Assembly: GCF_039812505.1 (NCBI RefSeq)
Contig: NZ_JBDIAQ010000001.1
Coordinates: 18,624 to 82,623 of the forward strand
From: Intrasporangium_A sp039812505
GTDB taxonomy: Bacteria > Actinomycetota > Actinomycetes > Actinomycetales > Dermatophilaceae
Length of the DNA: 64,000 nucleotides
Direction of reading: 5' to 3'
In this document: piece by piece, positions 15,209 to 23,766 of the stretch
How the letters are laid out: each line of letters begins with the position of its first letter
Position numbering within the stretch: position 1 is the first letter of the stretch
Notes under the pieces: model-generated
Database searches by the model: none
What the model saw: the letters and a program-made list of their open reading frames with translations, nothing else
Told to the model about the DNA's origin: nothing
Program-made: the position numbers and the translations under genes

Positions 15209-15409
15209 TGGGAACACGTGGACCTGAGCCTGACCATTGACAACCCGCACCATGACCGCACGGCGACATGACACGGCCACACGCAGGACACCGCCACACG
15301 CACCGCGACATGACGTGGCGCCGCTACTACTGCGGGGCGGCGCTACGACGCGCACGACGCGCCGGCCGGAACGAGCGGACCGGCCCGACCCAAACCAGAC
15401 GCGAGGATG

Positions 15410-15443
15410 TATCGCACCGATATATCTGCGGTACTCTGACCGC
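15410..15443 (+). promoter_or_regulatory. padR-ino1 promoter/operator
   Basis: TATC-N5-GATA (15410-15422) forms an inverted repeat just before a second A+T-rich patch, and GCGGT-N6-ACCGC (15428-15443) forms another immediately upstream of the ATG. A -10-like TACTCT at 15432 would start transcription within a few bases of the ATG, suggesting a leaderless or near-leaderless message. PadR proteins usually bind such dyads in their own promoters; this is inference. Confidence 0.45.
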
Positions 15444-16133
15444 ATGCCGAGGTCCCCCACGAGCAGGCCGAGCCGACGTGCTGCGCTGCTCGAGTTCGCG
15501 ATCCTCGGCCTGCTGCACGACGGTGCGCTGCACGGCTACGAGCTGCGCAAGCGGCTCACCACCGCCTTGGGCATCTTCCGCGCCCTGTCCTACGGCTCGC
15601 TCTATCCGGCGCTGCGCGGCCTGGTCGCGGCGGGGCAGATCTGCGAGACCCAGCCGCCCGGGCCGGCCCGGGGCGGTCGGCGCGCCCGGATCACCTACGA
15701 GCTGACCGCCCAGGGCAAGGAACGCTTCCAGGACCTCGTGGCCCACTCCGGGCCCGACGCATGGGACGACGAGGACTTCGACGTCCGGTTCGCCTTCTTC
15801 TCCCGCACCGAGGCGCAGGTCAGGCTGCGGATCCTCGAGGGCCGGCGCTCCCGGCTGGAGGAGCGCCTGGCCAACATCCGGGCCGCCGCGCTGGCCCGCC
15901 GCGAGCGGATGGACAGCTACACCCTGGCCCTGCAGCGGCACGGCGAGGAGCGCGCCGAGCGCGAGGTCCGCTGGCTCGAGGAGCTGATCAGCGCCGAGCG
16001 ACGCAGCACGCCGGCGCCGGGCGGGCCGCCACCGCCCCCGGAGGGCGCGCCGAGCACGGAAGCCGGCTCGGCGGCATACCCCACGATCGACCAGACCCAC
16101 CCCCAGACCGCACACCCAGAGAACAAGGAGTGA
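15444..16133 (+). CDS. PadR-family transcriptional regulator
   Basis: 229 residues. An N-terminal winged helix (about 12-95: LEFAILGLLHDGALHGYELRKRL... FRALSYGSLYPALRGLVAAGQI... RARITYELTAQGKERF) is followed by a coiled-coil dimerisation region (about 130-185) and a low-complexity Pro/Ala/Glu tail. ATG at 15444. The stop is three bases before the ino1 ATG, so the genes are one operon and the ino1 ribosome site AAGGAG lies inside the padR end. The same pair occurs in Mycobacterium (ino1-Rv0047c). It probably represses this operon, but the effector is unknown. Confidence 0.92.
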   Translation: MPRSPTSRPSRRAALLEFAILGLLHDGALHGYELRKRLTTALGIFRALSYGSLYPALRGLVAAGQICETQPPGPARGGRRARITYELTAQGKERFQDLVAHSGPDAWDDEDFDVRFAFFSRTEAQVRLRILEGRRSRLEERLANIRAAALARRERMDSYTLALQRHGEERAEREVRWLEELISAERRSTPAPGGPPPPPEGAPSTEAGSAAYPTIDQTHPQTAHPENKE

Positions 16134-16136
16134 TCC

Positions 16137-17228
16137 ATGGGATCCATTCGCGTCGCCATCGTCGGCGTCGGCAACTGCGCCAGCTCGCTCGTGCAGGGTG
16201 TCGAGTACTACCGGAACGCGGACGCCACCACCACCGTCCCCGGCCTGATGCACGTCGAGTTCGGCGACTACCACGTCGGTGACGTCGAGTTCGTCGCCGC
16301 GTTCGACGTCGACGACAAGAAGGTCGGCAAGGATCTCGCCGAGGCGATCGATGCCAGCGAGAACAACACGATCAAGATCTGCGACGTGCCGACCACCGGG
16401 GTGACGGTCCAGCGCGGCCACACCCTCGACGGGCTCGGTAAGTACTACCGCCTGACGATCGACGAGTCGCCGGCCGACCCGGTCGACGTCGTGCAGGTCC
16501 TGACCGACCGCAAGGTCGACGTGCTCGTCTCCTACCTGCCGGTGGGCTCGGAGCAGGCCGACAAGTTCTACGCGCAGTGCGCGATCGACGCGAAGGTGGC
16601 GTTCGTCAATGCGCTGCCGGTGTTCATCGCCAGTGACCCCGAGTGGGCCGCGAAGTTCGAGGCCGCCGGCGTGCCGATCGTCGGCGACGACATCAAGAGC
16701 CAGGTCGGCGCGACGATCACCCACCGGGTCATGGCCAAGCTCTTCGAGGACCGCGGGGTGGCGCTGGACCGCACCTTCCAGCTCAACGTCGGCGGCAACA
16801 TGGACTTCAAGAACATGCTCGAGCGCGACCGGCTCGAGTCCAAGAAGCTCTCCAAGACCCAGGCGGTCACGTCCAACCTGCACGGCGCGCTGGCCGGCAA
16901 GAAGGACGACCGGAACGTCCACATCGGCCCGTCGGACTACGTGCAGTGGCTCGACGACCGCAAGTGGGCCTACGTCCGGCTCGAGGGTCGTGCCTTCGGT
17001 GACGTGCCGCTGAACCTGGAGTACAAGCTCGAGGTGTGGGACTCGCCCAACTCGGCGGGCATCATCATCGACGCGATCCGCGCGGCGAAGATCGCCAAGG
17101 ACCGCGGTATCGCCGGGGCCCTGCTGTCCGCCTCGTCGTACCTGATGAAGTCGCCGCCCGAGCAGCGCGAGGACACCGCGGGCCGGGCGCGGCTCGAGGC
17201 GTTCATCCGTGGCGAGGAGTCGCGCTGA
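16137..17228 (+). CDS. ino1: Inositol-3-phosphate synthase
   Basis: 363 residues, the length of the short actinobacterial/archaeal form. The NAD-binding Rossmann start is VAIVGVGNCASSLVQGVEYY. Conserved segments DIKSQVGATITHR, NVGGNMDFKNM and YVQWLDDRKWAYVRLEG identify the enzyme. It converts glucose 6-phosphate to inositol 3-phosphate using NAD+. In actinobacteria this feeds mycothiol and phosphatidylinositol. It is the second gene of the padR operon and is closed by a 14-bp terminator hairpin. No riboswitch was noticed. Confidence 0.96.
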   Translation: MGSIRVAIVGVGNCASSLVQGVEYYRNADATTTVPGLMHVEFGDYHVGDVEFVAAFDVDDKKVGKDLAEAIDASENNTIKICDVPTTGVTVQRGHTLDGLGKYYRLTIDESPADPVDVVQVLTDRKVDVLVSYLPVGSEQADKFYAQCAIDAKVAFVNALPVFIASDPEWAAKFEAAGVPIVGDDIKSQVGATITHRVMAKLFEDRGVALDRTFQLNVGGNMDFKNMLERDRLESKKLSKTQAVTSNLHGALAGKKDDRNVHIGPSDYVQWLDDRKWAYVRLEGRAFGDVPLNLEYKLEVWDSPNSAGIIIDAIRAAKIAKDRGIAGALLSASSYLMKSPPEQREDTAGRARLEAFIRGEESR

Positions 17229-17572
17229 GGTCGACTCCCGGTCCCGACCGTATGCCGCCGAGCCCGCCTCCCGACGGAGGCGGGCTCGGGTGCGTCACGG
17301 GACGGCCACCGCGCACCGGCCGCCGACCGCGACAGGTTCTTGGATCAGCACCCTCCCGCAAGGCGAAGTGCACCGCCGACGGCCCCCGAGAGCGCCTCTT
17401 CGGGCAACCGGATCGGCTGGTCTGACGCCTAGCATGGACTGGACCAGCGCGCGTGCAGCACGCCTGGGCCGGCGTCTCATCGCGCAGCGCCGGCTCGACT
17501 GGACCAGCCCGCGCGTGCAGCCGCACGAACCGGCGCGGCGTGCGCGGGCCCGCACTGACATGGGAGGCGCAG
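17229..17572 (+). other. 344-bp intergenic region between ino1 and the AGN-motif gene
   Basis: It contains the ino1 terminator (17258-17289) and a direct repeat, GACTGGACCAGC...GCGTGCAG, at 17437-17458 and again at 17497-17520 (two extra bases), spaced 60 bases apart. The repeat lies 50-130 bases before the next start codon and may be regulatory. No gene was seen. Confidence 0.55.
17258..17289 (+). terminator. ino1 terminator
   Basis: Perfect 14-bp stem, 17258-17271 with 17276-17289, four-base loop CGAC, 30 bases after the ino1 stop. One copy of the recurring word (CGTATGCCGC, 17249-17258) abuts its left arm. Confidence 0.85.
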
Positions 17573-18622
17573 GTGTCCCACGAACGATCCGTCGAGCCGG
17601 ACGACCCCACCCGGGCGCCACGAACCGGCCGGGTCCAGCCTGCGTCGCCGAGCGGAACCCGGCCCGCCGTCGCGACAGCGGCCGGGTTGCCCCCGAGCAC
17701 CCCGCAGCAGCTGCTCGCCCTGCAGCAGCTCGCCGGTAACCGGGCGGTCACCGGCCGGGTGGCCCAGCCCAACCCGGTCCAGCGGATGGTCACGCAGACC
17801 GGGCTCAAGTCGGAGCACGCCATGAAGGTCCTGAAGAACCATCTCAAGGGCGACCCGCCGTTCAAGCCGCAGCGGGGCAACTTCGGCGCGGTGTCCTGGT
17901 TCGCCGGGTCCGGCAACCCCTACGTCGGCGGTCAGGCCCAGTCGTACGACATCACGGTCGACGTGCTGATCAACCCCGACCCGGTCAGGCTTCCGGCCAC
18001 CTACTTCGCCCAGTTCATGCAGCAGTACGTGGCGCAGACCGGAGCCGACCTGGCGGACCCCGACACCCATCACGACTTCTGGGTCGCGCTCGGCCGAGCC
18101 CTGGAGACCGGCGGCGCGCAGCAGGTCCCGATCGACCAGAGCGCGGTCAGCAGACAGGGCGGTGGCACCTTCGTCGTCGTCGGCGGCAGCGCCCGCGAGT
18201 CGATCACACTCGCCAACCCCGCCAAGCTGGCCCAGGACCTCGGCGGCGGCGAGGCCCTGACGAAGACCGTCGAGGCACGCCGGACCAGGCTGGCGCCGCG
18301 GTTCACGGTCGTCTTCGACCGGGTCGCCCCGGACCAGGCCCGGGCCGGCGCCCCGCTGGCCGCCTTGCAGGCCTACATCGCGAGGCCGGCCGGCCTGACC
18401 AGGAGCGAGAAGGATTTCCCGGCCATGGGCTGGGGAGAGAAGAAGGTCCCCGCCTCGGTCGAGGTGACCTTCACCCTGACCTACCCGGACTACAGCATCG
18501 CGCGGCGCCAGGCCAAGCGGCTGGCCACGGCGATCGGGGACGGCCGGCTCGTCGGGCACCAGGTGCGGGTCTCCGGGGGCCCCGGCTGGTCGGCCAAGGC
18601 GACCAGATCCTATCGCAGCTGA
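17573..18622 (+). CDS. Protein with N-terminal eCIS-type AGN motif, unknown C-terminal domain
   Basis: 349 residues. After a polar leader, residues 47-60 read LLALQQLAGNRAV and 69-72 VQRM. This closely resembles the L-Q-x-x-A-G-N-x-A-V ... V-Q-R motif found near the N-terminus of many proteins linked to extracellular contractile injection systems. The rest (about 75-349) is a single globular mixed alpha/beta region with no domain I recognise. No eCIS sheath, tube or baseplate gene is nearby, so it is an orphan. The GTG start is chosen because GGGAGG lies five bases upstream; no signal peptide. Function unknown; possible secreted cargo or toxin. Confidence 0.6.
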   Translation: MSHERSVEPDDPTRAPRTGRVQPASPSGTRPAVATAAGLPPSTPQQLLALQQLAGNRAVTGRVAQPNPVQRMVTQTGLKSEHAMKVLKNHLKGDPPFKPQRGNFGAVSWFAGSGNPYVGGQAQSYDITVDVLINPDPVRLPATYFAQFMQQYVAQTGADLADPDTHHDFWVALGRALETGGAQQVPIDQSAVSRQGGGTFVVVGGSARESITLANPAKLAQDLGGGEALTKTVEARRTRLAPRFTVVFDRVAPDQARAGAPLAALQAYIARPAGLTRSEKDFPAMGWGEKKVPASVEVTFTLTYPDYSIARRQAKRLATAIGDGRLVGHQVRVSGGPGWSAKATRSYRS

Positions 18623-18679
18623 GGCCGAACGGGCGTCCGGCCGGACCGTCACGGCCTCGATCGACCCACGTCACAGTAT

Positions 18680-18716
18680 TTGGACACACATAACGTTGTG
18701 CTATGTCTCGGTCCAC
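18680..18716 (+). promoter_or_regulatory. Peroxiredoxin gene promoter with overlapping dyad
   Basis: -35 TTGGAC (18680-18685) and -10 TATGTC (18702-18707) are separated by 16 bases in an unusually A+T-rich patch. TGGAC (18681-18685) and GTCCA (18711-18715) form the ends of an imperfect dyad also containing ATA...TAT. This could be a site for an oxidative-stress regulator; the regulator is not identifiable. Confidence 0.5.
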
Positions 18717-18772
18717 AATAGCGGCGGCCGTGTGGCGCCGCCCCGGGCGCCCCCCACCCGAGAGGAACCAGC

Positions 18773-19408
18773 ATGAGCGCACCGCACCTGGGCGAGATCG
18801 CCCCGGACTTCACCGCCGAGACGACCGAGGGCACCGTCACCTTCCACAGCTGGAAGGGTGACAGCTGGGCGGTGCTGTTCAGCCACCCAGCCGACTTCAC
18901 GCCGGTGTGCACCACCGAGCTCGGCCGGGTCGCGACGCTGGAGAGCGAGTGGGAGCGGCGCGGCGTCAAGGTCATCGCGGTCTCCGTCGACCCGCTGGAG
19001 AGCCACCAGGGGTGGAAGCGCGACATCGCCGAGGTGGCCGGCTCCGAGGTCGGCTACCCGATCATCGCCGACGAGACGCGCGCCGTGTCCGAGCTCTACG
19101 ACATGATCCACCCAGGCGAGGGAGACACCTCCGGCGTGCGGTCCGTCTTCGTGATCGACGGCTCGCACAAGGTGCGCCTCACCCTGACCTACCCGAAGAG
19201 CGTGGGCCGCAACTTCGACGAGATCCTGCGCGCCGTCGACGCGCTGCAGACCACCGACCGGGGGCCCTACTCGACACCGGCCGACTGGCGCGCCGGTGAG
19301 CGCGTCGTCATCGCGCCCGCCATCCCGACCGCCGAGGCCAGGGACCGGTTCGGCGACGTCGAGGAGCTCACGCCATACCTGCGCTACGCCGCCGAACCGG
19401 CGCGCTGA
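18773..19408 (+). CDS. 1-Cys peroxiredoxin (Prx6 family)
   Basis: 211 residues. The peroxidatic motif HPADFTPVCTTE gives Cys46. No resolving Cys is seen, and the long Prx6 C-terminal extension (about 160-211, GPYSTPADWRAGERVVIAP) is present. It reduces hydrogen peroxide and organic hydroperoxides in the cytosol; the reductant in this group may be mycothiol or thioredoxin. ATG at 18773 follows GAGAGGAACC. It is a single-gene unit ending at a strong hairpin shared with the convergent protease gene. Confidence 0.94.
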   Translation: MSAPHLGEIAPDFTAETTEGTVTFHSWKGDSWAVLFSHPADFTPVCTTELGRVATLESEWERRGVKVIAVSVDPLESHQGWKRDIAEVAGSEVGYPIIADETRAVSELYDMIHPGEGDTSGVRSVFVIDGSHKVRLTLTYPKSVGRNFDEILRAVDALQTTDRGPYSTPADWRAGERVVIAPAIPTAEARDRFGDVEELTPYLRYAAEPAR

Positions 19409-19427
19409 CCCCGGGACGCACGCGTGC

Positions 19428-19458
19428 CCCGGCGGGCGCGGGCACCGCGCCCGCCGGG
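19428..19458. terminator. Bidirectional terminator between prx and the S8 protease gene
   Basis: Perfect 13-bp GC stem, 19428-19440 with 19446-19458, loop GGCAC. It lies 20 bases past the peroxiredoxin stop and 28 bases past the end of the convergent protease gene. Confidence 0.82.
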
Positions 19459-19486
19459 CGGCACGACGTCATCCTCGGAACTCGGC

Positions 19487-20797
19487 TCAGAGCACCGGCG
19501 GGTCGGCCATCCCCGGTTCGAGCACCTTGCCCACCCCCGGGCGGGCGTTGGCCAACGCCTCCACGAGCAGGGCGTCGGCGGCCTCGCGGGCGCTCTCCCC
19601 GCTCCACGTCATCCGGGCCGCGATCAGCCCGGAGACCAGCGGCGTCGAGAACGAGGTGCCGCTCCAGTTCGCCAGGCCGGGGATGAAGTTGGCCTGCTGT
19701 CCCTGCAGTGGCGGCTCCTGGTAGGTGTAGACGCCTTTGGGGTAGGCGTTGACCACGTCGGAGCCGCGGGCGTAGACGTCCACCCAGCTGCCGTGGTTGC
19801 TGTACCCGGCGCGGCTGCCGTCCGCATCCAGCGCGCCGACCGAGACCGCCCACGGGAACGCCGCGGGCCAGAACGGGCCCCGGTCGCCGTCGTTGCCGGC
19901 CGCCGCGACGAGCACGGTGCCCTTGATGTGGCGCAGGCGCTCCTCCCAGAAGACGAGCAGCGACAGCAACGGCCGACCGCCCCGGGTCCGGGTGCCGGCG
20001 GACATCGAGATGATGTCGGGCATCCCCTCGAGCACCTCCCCGAGGTCGTGGGCCAGCTCGCTCTCGAGCACCGCGCCGCCGACGATCATCAGCGCGTCGA
20101 CGTCGACCTGCGCCGCAGGGGCCATCGTGCGCAGCACGCCGGCCACGAAGGTGCCGTGACCGGTGTAGTGCCCGATGCCGCTCGGCTCCGGCTGCCCGGT
20201 CACCCCGGTCAGCCAGGCGTGCTCGGCGACGACAGCGGGCAGCACACCGGTGTCCACCACGGACACCCGCACGCCCGCCCCGTCGGAGTCCGGGTCCGGG
20301 TTGATCCCGGGCACCGGCGCCCCCGCGGACGGCAGCGGCTCGGTCGCCGGGCAGCAGCTCGAGGTGGTGATGTGCAGCACGTGGTCCGGCGTCGCGACCC
20401 CGGCCCCGAGCGCCGCATCGAGCCGCGCGAGGACGTCGGCGGTGCTGCCGAGCTTGTCGGCCGGGACCTCGATCACCTGCAGGCCCGCGACCGCCCGGCC
20501 GCGCCCGGCACGGGTCTTGTCGTCCTGCTGCTCCAGGCCGAGCACCCGGTAGACCCGCGGCGCGTCCACGTCCCGGGTCAGCACCGTGCCCTCCCGGTAG
20601 AGGTAGACGGCCTCCTCAAGCGGGCGGTCCGGCGGATAGGCAACTACGGTGATGCCGATGCCCTCGAACGCCTTGATGATCAGCTCGAGCTGCACCGCCT
20701 TGCGCCGGTCGGCCAGCGCCTCGTTGCCCGGGTCCCACCAGCGCACGTCCGCGTCCTTCGGGAGTTCCGGCCTGCTCTTGTCGTTGTCAGTGGTCAT
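19487..20797 (-). CDS. S8 (subtilisin-like) serine protease without signal peptide, linked to CHAT/sigma module
   Basis: 436 residues. An N-terminal domain of about 170 residues that I do not recognise includes ITTSSCCPATEP (142-154). A subtilase domain follows with Asp182 (SVVDTGV), His214 (GHGTFVAG), oxyanion Asn302 (AAAGNDG) and Ser382 (SGTSFSTPLVSG), so the enzyme looks active. It lacks a signal peptide, membrane anchor and typical cleavable propeptide, and so probably acts in the cytoplasm. It is transcribed away from the TPR-CHAT gene; only 38 bases separate their starts, so the promoters must overlap. It may process a partner or be processed itself. Substrate unknown. Confidence 0.88.
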   Translation of the reverse strand: MTTDNDKSRPELPKDADVRWWDPGNEALADRRKAVQLELIIKAFEGIGITVVAYPPDRPLEEAVYLYREGTVLTRDVDAPRVYRVLGLEQQDDKTRAGRGRAVAGLQVIEVPADKLGSTADVLARLDAALGAGVATPDHVLHITTSSCCPATEPLPSAGAPVPGINPDPDSDGAGVRVSVVDTGVLPAVVAEHAWLTGVTGQPEPSGIGHYTGHGTFVAGVLRTMAPAAQVDVDALMIVGGAVLESELAHDLGEVLEGMPDIISMSAGTRTRGGRPLLSLLVFWEERLRHIKGTVLVAAAGNDGDRGPFWPAAFPWAVSVGALDADGSRAGYSNHGSWVDVYARGSDVVNAYPKGVYTYQEPPLQGQQANFIPGLANWSGTSFSTPLVSGLIAARMTWSGESAREAADALLVEALANARPGVGKVLEPGMADPPVL

Positions 20798-20835
20798 GTG
20801 AACCTTCAGGTCGCTCGAGTACGGGTAGGACAGCC
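20798..20835. promoter_or_regulatory. 38-bp divergent promoter region of protease and CHAT genes
   Basis: Only 38 bases lie between the ATG of the S8 protease (minus strand) and the first ATG of the CHAT gene. If the CHAT gene starts at the later ATG (20968), the shared region grows to 170 bases. No consensus housekeeping promoter is visible, which would fit use of a special sigma factor; that is speculation. Confidence 0.45.
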
Positions 20836-23652
20836 ATGACGTCGAACGCGCATCCGGGACTCGCGGGCCCGCTGCCCCGAAGGCGTCGCCGAGTCGCTGA
20901 CGACTCTGGCACCTCCGGTGCCCGACCGCACGCCGAAACCGTCCCTGGCCCCCGTCCCGTCCCTGGTATGCCGCTCAGCCCGGACCCTGCCGAGACCCTC
21001 CTGCCGCTCGCGATCGGCGACCCGCCGGCCGCGTTCGTGGCCGCGCAGCGGCTGCTGGCCGACTCCCACGACCCGTACCACCGGTCCGTCGCCCACCAGA
21101 CCATCGCGGTCGTGGAGCGTGACCGGGGCCGCCTCGACGAGGCGACCCGGCAGGGGTTCGCCGCGTTGCGCCAGGCTCGCCGCGTCGACCCGGACCGGCA
21201 GCGGGAGCGCGAGGGCGACGTGCTCGCCACGCTGGCAGCGGTGCTGGCCTACGCGGGCCGGACCGGCGAGGCGTTGCGGCGCTTCGACGCGGCGATCCCG
21301 CTCACGCCCCCGAACCGCCTGCCCCGGGTGCTGCACCGCCGGGCGCACATCCTCGGGCTGCTCGCGCACTACGACGCGGCGCTCGCGGACCTCGACCGCG
21401 CCGTCTCCGGCAGCCGAGCGCTGGGCGACACGCTCTGGGAGGGCCGGTCCCTGGTCAACCGCAGCGACGTGCACCTGGCCCGCGGCGAAACGGCCGCCGC
21501 GGAGCACGACGCCCGGCGGGCCGAGGAGCTGCTGAGCAGCATCGGGCAGCGCTTCGAGGCGGTGCAGGCGGTCCACAACCGGGCCCTGGCCGCCCACCAG
21601 CGCGGCGACCTGCCCACCGCGCTGGCCCTGCTCGACACGGTCACGGAGCGGTACGTCGAGCTCGGCAACGTGCGCGACGACCTGGTCGGGGACCGGATGG
21701 AGATGCTGCTGACCGCGGGGCTGGTCGACGAGGCGCGCGAGCTCGGCGCCGCCACCCTCGCCCGGGGGGGCCTGGCCCCGGTCCGGCGTGCCGAGCTGCT
21801 GCTCGTCACGGCCCGCGCCGCCCTGGCGCACGGCGACCTCGACGACGCCGACACCTGGGCCGGGGCGGCGGCCCTGCTGTTCCGCGCCCAGCTGCGACCC
21901 GGGTGGGCCGACCGGGCCGGGCTGCTGCGGCTGCGGGCGCGGTTCCTGGCCCGGCAGCAGGGCCTCGAGCCGACGCCGGCCACCCCGTCGTCCGGTGTGC
22001 CCACGGCGCCCCGTCGCGCCGCGCCAAGCGCCGGCGCGCTGCTGCGCGAGGCGCAGGTCCTGGTCGACTCGCTACGGCAGGCCCGGAGCACCGACCTGCC
22101 CGTCGGGCTCGCGCTGCACGGTCAGATCGCGCTGGCCGCGGGGCGGACCGAGCAGGCACAGTACAGCCTGGCGGAGGCGGCTGCGACCCGGCACCACGGT
22201 CCTCCGCTGGTCCGGGCGGCCGGCTGGCTCGCGGCGGCGCTGCTGGCCGACCAGCACCACGACGCCCGCGCGCTCATGACGGCCTGTCGACGGGGGCTGG
22301 ACGCCGTCGACGAGCACCGCAGCCAGCTCGGCGACCTCGAGCTGCGGGCGCTGGCCAGCGGCCACGGCATCGAGCTGGCCCGGCTGGCGATCGGCGCGGC
22401 CGCCCGGTCCGGCCGCGCCCGTCGACTGCTGTGGTGGAGCGAACGGTGGCGCGCGACGGCCCTCACCAGCGCGGCCGACCCGGTCGAGGACCCTCGGCTG
22501 CGCCAGGACCTCGCGGCGTTGCGCGAGGTGGCCCGCCGGCTCGACGCGCTCGAGGACGGCGATCCGGGCCGGTCGGCGCTGGGCCGCCAGCGCGCCCATC
22601 TCGAGGCGTCGGTGCGCAGCGCGCAGCGACACCGGCGGGCTCGGGCCGAGCCGGGGCACCAGGGCAGCCCGGGCCTGGACCTCGACGCGGTCTTCGCCCG
22701 GCTGGGGGACGACGGCCTGCTGCTCAGCATGGTCAGCGACCGGGACGCCCTGCACCTGCTCGCGATGTTCCGGGGCAGGGTGCGGCACGAGCTGGTGGGC
22801 CCCGTCTCCGCCGCCTTGCGCGAGGCCGAGTTCGCGCGCTTCACGTTGCGCCGGGCCGCCCTGGGCCGGCGGGTCGACCTGACCGCAGCCGGGGGGCAGC
22901 TGCAGCAGGTCGCCCTCCGGACCGGTCGGCTGGTGCCCCGAGCTGCTCGACGGGTCGTCGTGGTCCCCCCGGCCGACCTGCTGACCCTCCCGTGGGGCCT
23001 GCTGCCCGTCCTGGCCGGCACGGTGCTGACGGTCAGCCCGTCGATCGGCCTGTGGCTGCGCGCGGGAGAGCGCCGGGACGATCCCGCCCACCCGGGTCGC
23101 GCCGGCCACGTCGCGCTGGTGACCGGCCCCGGCCTGACCACCCGGGAGCAGGAGGTCATCGGGCTGAGCCGCATCCACCCCGGCGCGTGCGTGCTGCACC
23201 CGGCGAAGGCCACCGCGGCGGCTGCGCTGGAGGCGCTCGACGGTGCCGCCCTGGCGCACATCGCGGCGCACGGCACCTTCCGGGCCGATGCGCCCCTCTT
23301 CTCGTCCCTCCGGCTGGCCGACGGCCCGCTGACCGTGCACGACCTGCAGGCGCTGGCCCGTCCGCCGCTGGCCCTGGTGCTGTCGGCCTGCGACTCGGGC
23401 GGGGCCGCGCCGATCAGCCCGTACGAGGCGCTGGGTCTGGTCTCCAGCCTGCTCGGGATGGGCACCAGCGCCGTACTGGCCAGCGTCGTACCGGTCAACG
23501 ACGCGTCGTGCCTGCCGGTGATGTCCGACGTGCACGCCGCGGCCGGTGCCCACGGGTCCCTCGCCGAGGGGTGGCTGGCGGCCCGGCGCGCCGCCGGCGA
23601 CGACGTGCTGCGTGCCGCGACGGCGGCCGCCTTCACCGCCTGGGGCGCCTGA
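20836..23652 (+). CDS. TPR-CHAT caspase-like protease
   Basis: 938 residues. About 45-560 are helical repeats of TPR type (ALRRFDAAIPL; HYDAALADLDRAVSGSRALGDTLWEGRSLVNRSDVHLARGE and similar). About 610-938 is a CHAT domain, the separase/caspase-like fold. The catalytic dyad is present as His812 (AAHGTF) and Cys852 (SACDSG), followed by SPYEALGLVSSLLGMG. TPR-CHAT proteins act as regulated proteases; Csx29 in type III-E CRISPR systems is one example. ATG 20836 has GGTAGGA upstream, but the first 44 residues look unstructured and ATG 20968 is a real alternative. Divergent to the S8 protease and convergent with the sigma pair. Confidence 0.88.
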   Translation: MTSNAHPGLAGPLPRRRRRVADDSGTSGARPHAETVPGPRPVPGMPLSPDPAETLLPLAIGDPPAAFVAAQRLLADSHDPYHRSVAHQTIAVVERDRGRLDEATRQGFAALRQARRVDPDRQREREGDVLATLAAVLAYAGRTGEALRRFDAAIPLTPPNRLPRVLHRRAHILGLLAHYDAALADLDRAVSGSRALGDTLWEGRSLVNRSDVHLARGETAAAEHDARRAEELLSSIGQRFEAVQAVHNRALAAHQRGDLPTALALLDTVTERYVELGNVRDDLVGDRMEMLLTAGLVDEARELGAATLARGGLAPVRRAELLLVTARAALAHGDLDDADTWAGAAALLFRAQLRPGWADRAGLLRLRARFLARQQGLEPTPATPSSGVPTAPRRAAPSAGALLREAQVLVDSLRQARSTDLPVGLALHGQIALAAGRTEQAQYSLAEAAATRHHGPPLVRAAGWLAAALLADQHHDARALMTACRRGLDAVDEHRSQLGDLELRALASGHGIELARLAIGAAARSGRARRLLWWSERWRATALTSAADPVEDPRLRQDLAALREVARRLDALEDGDPGRSALGRQRAHLEASVRSAQRHRRARAEPGHQGSPGLDLDAVFARLGDDGLLLSMVSDRDALHLLAMFRGRVRHELVGPVSAALREAEFARFTLRRAALGRRVDLTAAGGQLQQVALRTGRLVPRAARRVVVVPPADLLTLPWGLLPVLAGTVLTVSPSIGLWLRAGERRDDPAHPGRAGHVALVTGPGLTTREQEVIGLSRIHPGACVLHPAKATAAAALEALDGAALAHIAAHGTFRADAPLFSSLRLADGPLTVHDLQALARPPLALVLSACDSGGAAPISPYEALGLVSSLLGMGTSAVLASVVPVNDASCLPVMSDVHAAAGAHGSLAEGWLAARRAAGDDVLRAATAAAFTAWGA

Positions 23653-23735
23653 CGCCTCCGGCGGGCCCGTCCCCGACGCCCCGGCCCCCCGGACGGACCC
23701 CCCACCGGCCCATCCCCCACCGGACCCGTCCTCCC

Positions 23736-23766
23736 GACGACCCGGCCCCTGACGCGCCGGGTCGTC
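23736..23766. terminator. Bidirectional terminator between CHAT gene and sigma operon
   Basis: 11-bp perfect stem GACGACCCGGC (23736-23746) with 23756-23766, nine-base loop, between convergent genes. Its right arm overlaps the stop codon of the small partner gene. Confidence 0.65.

Larger units (their letters stand above)
14780..15443. other. 664-bp intergenic region between divergent ponA and padR, repeat-rich
   Basis: No supported gene. It contains the second copy of the 29-bp tandem element (14998-15096), a 13-bp inverted repeat (15125-15137 / 15196-15208) with a further ACCATTG at 15233, and a patchwork of short direct repeats (GCGACATGAC and GCCACACGCA, each twice, 15262-15315). The padR promoter and operator lie at the right edge. 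Confidence 0.6.
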
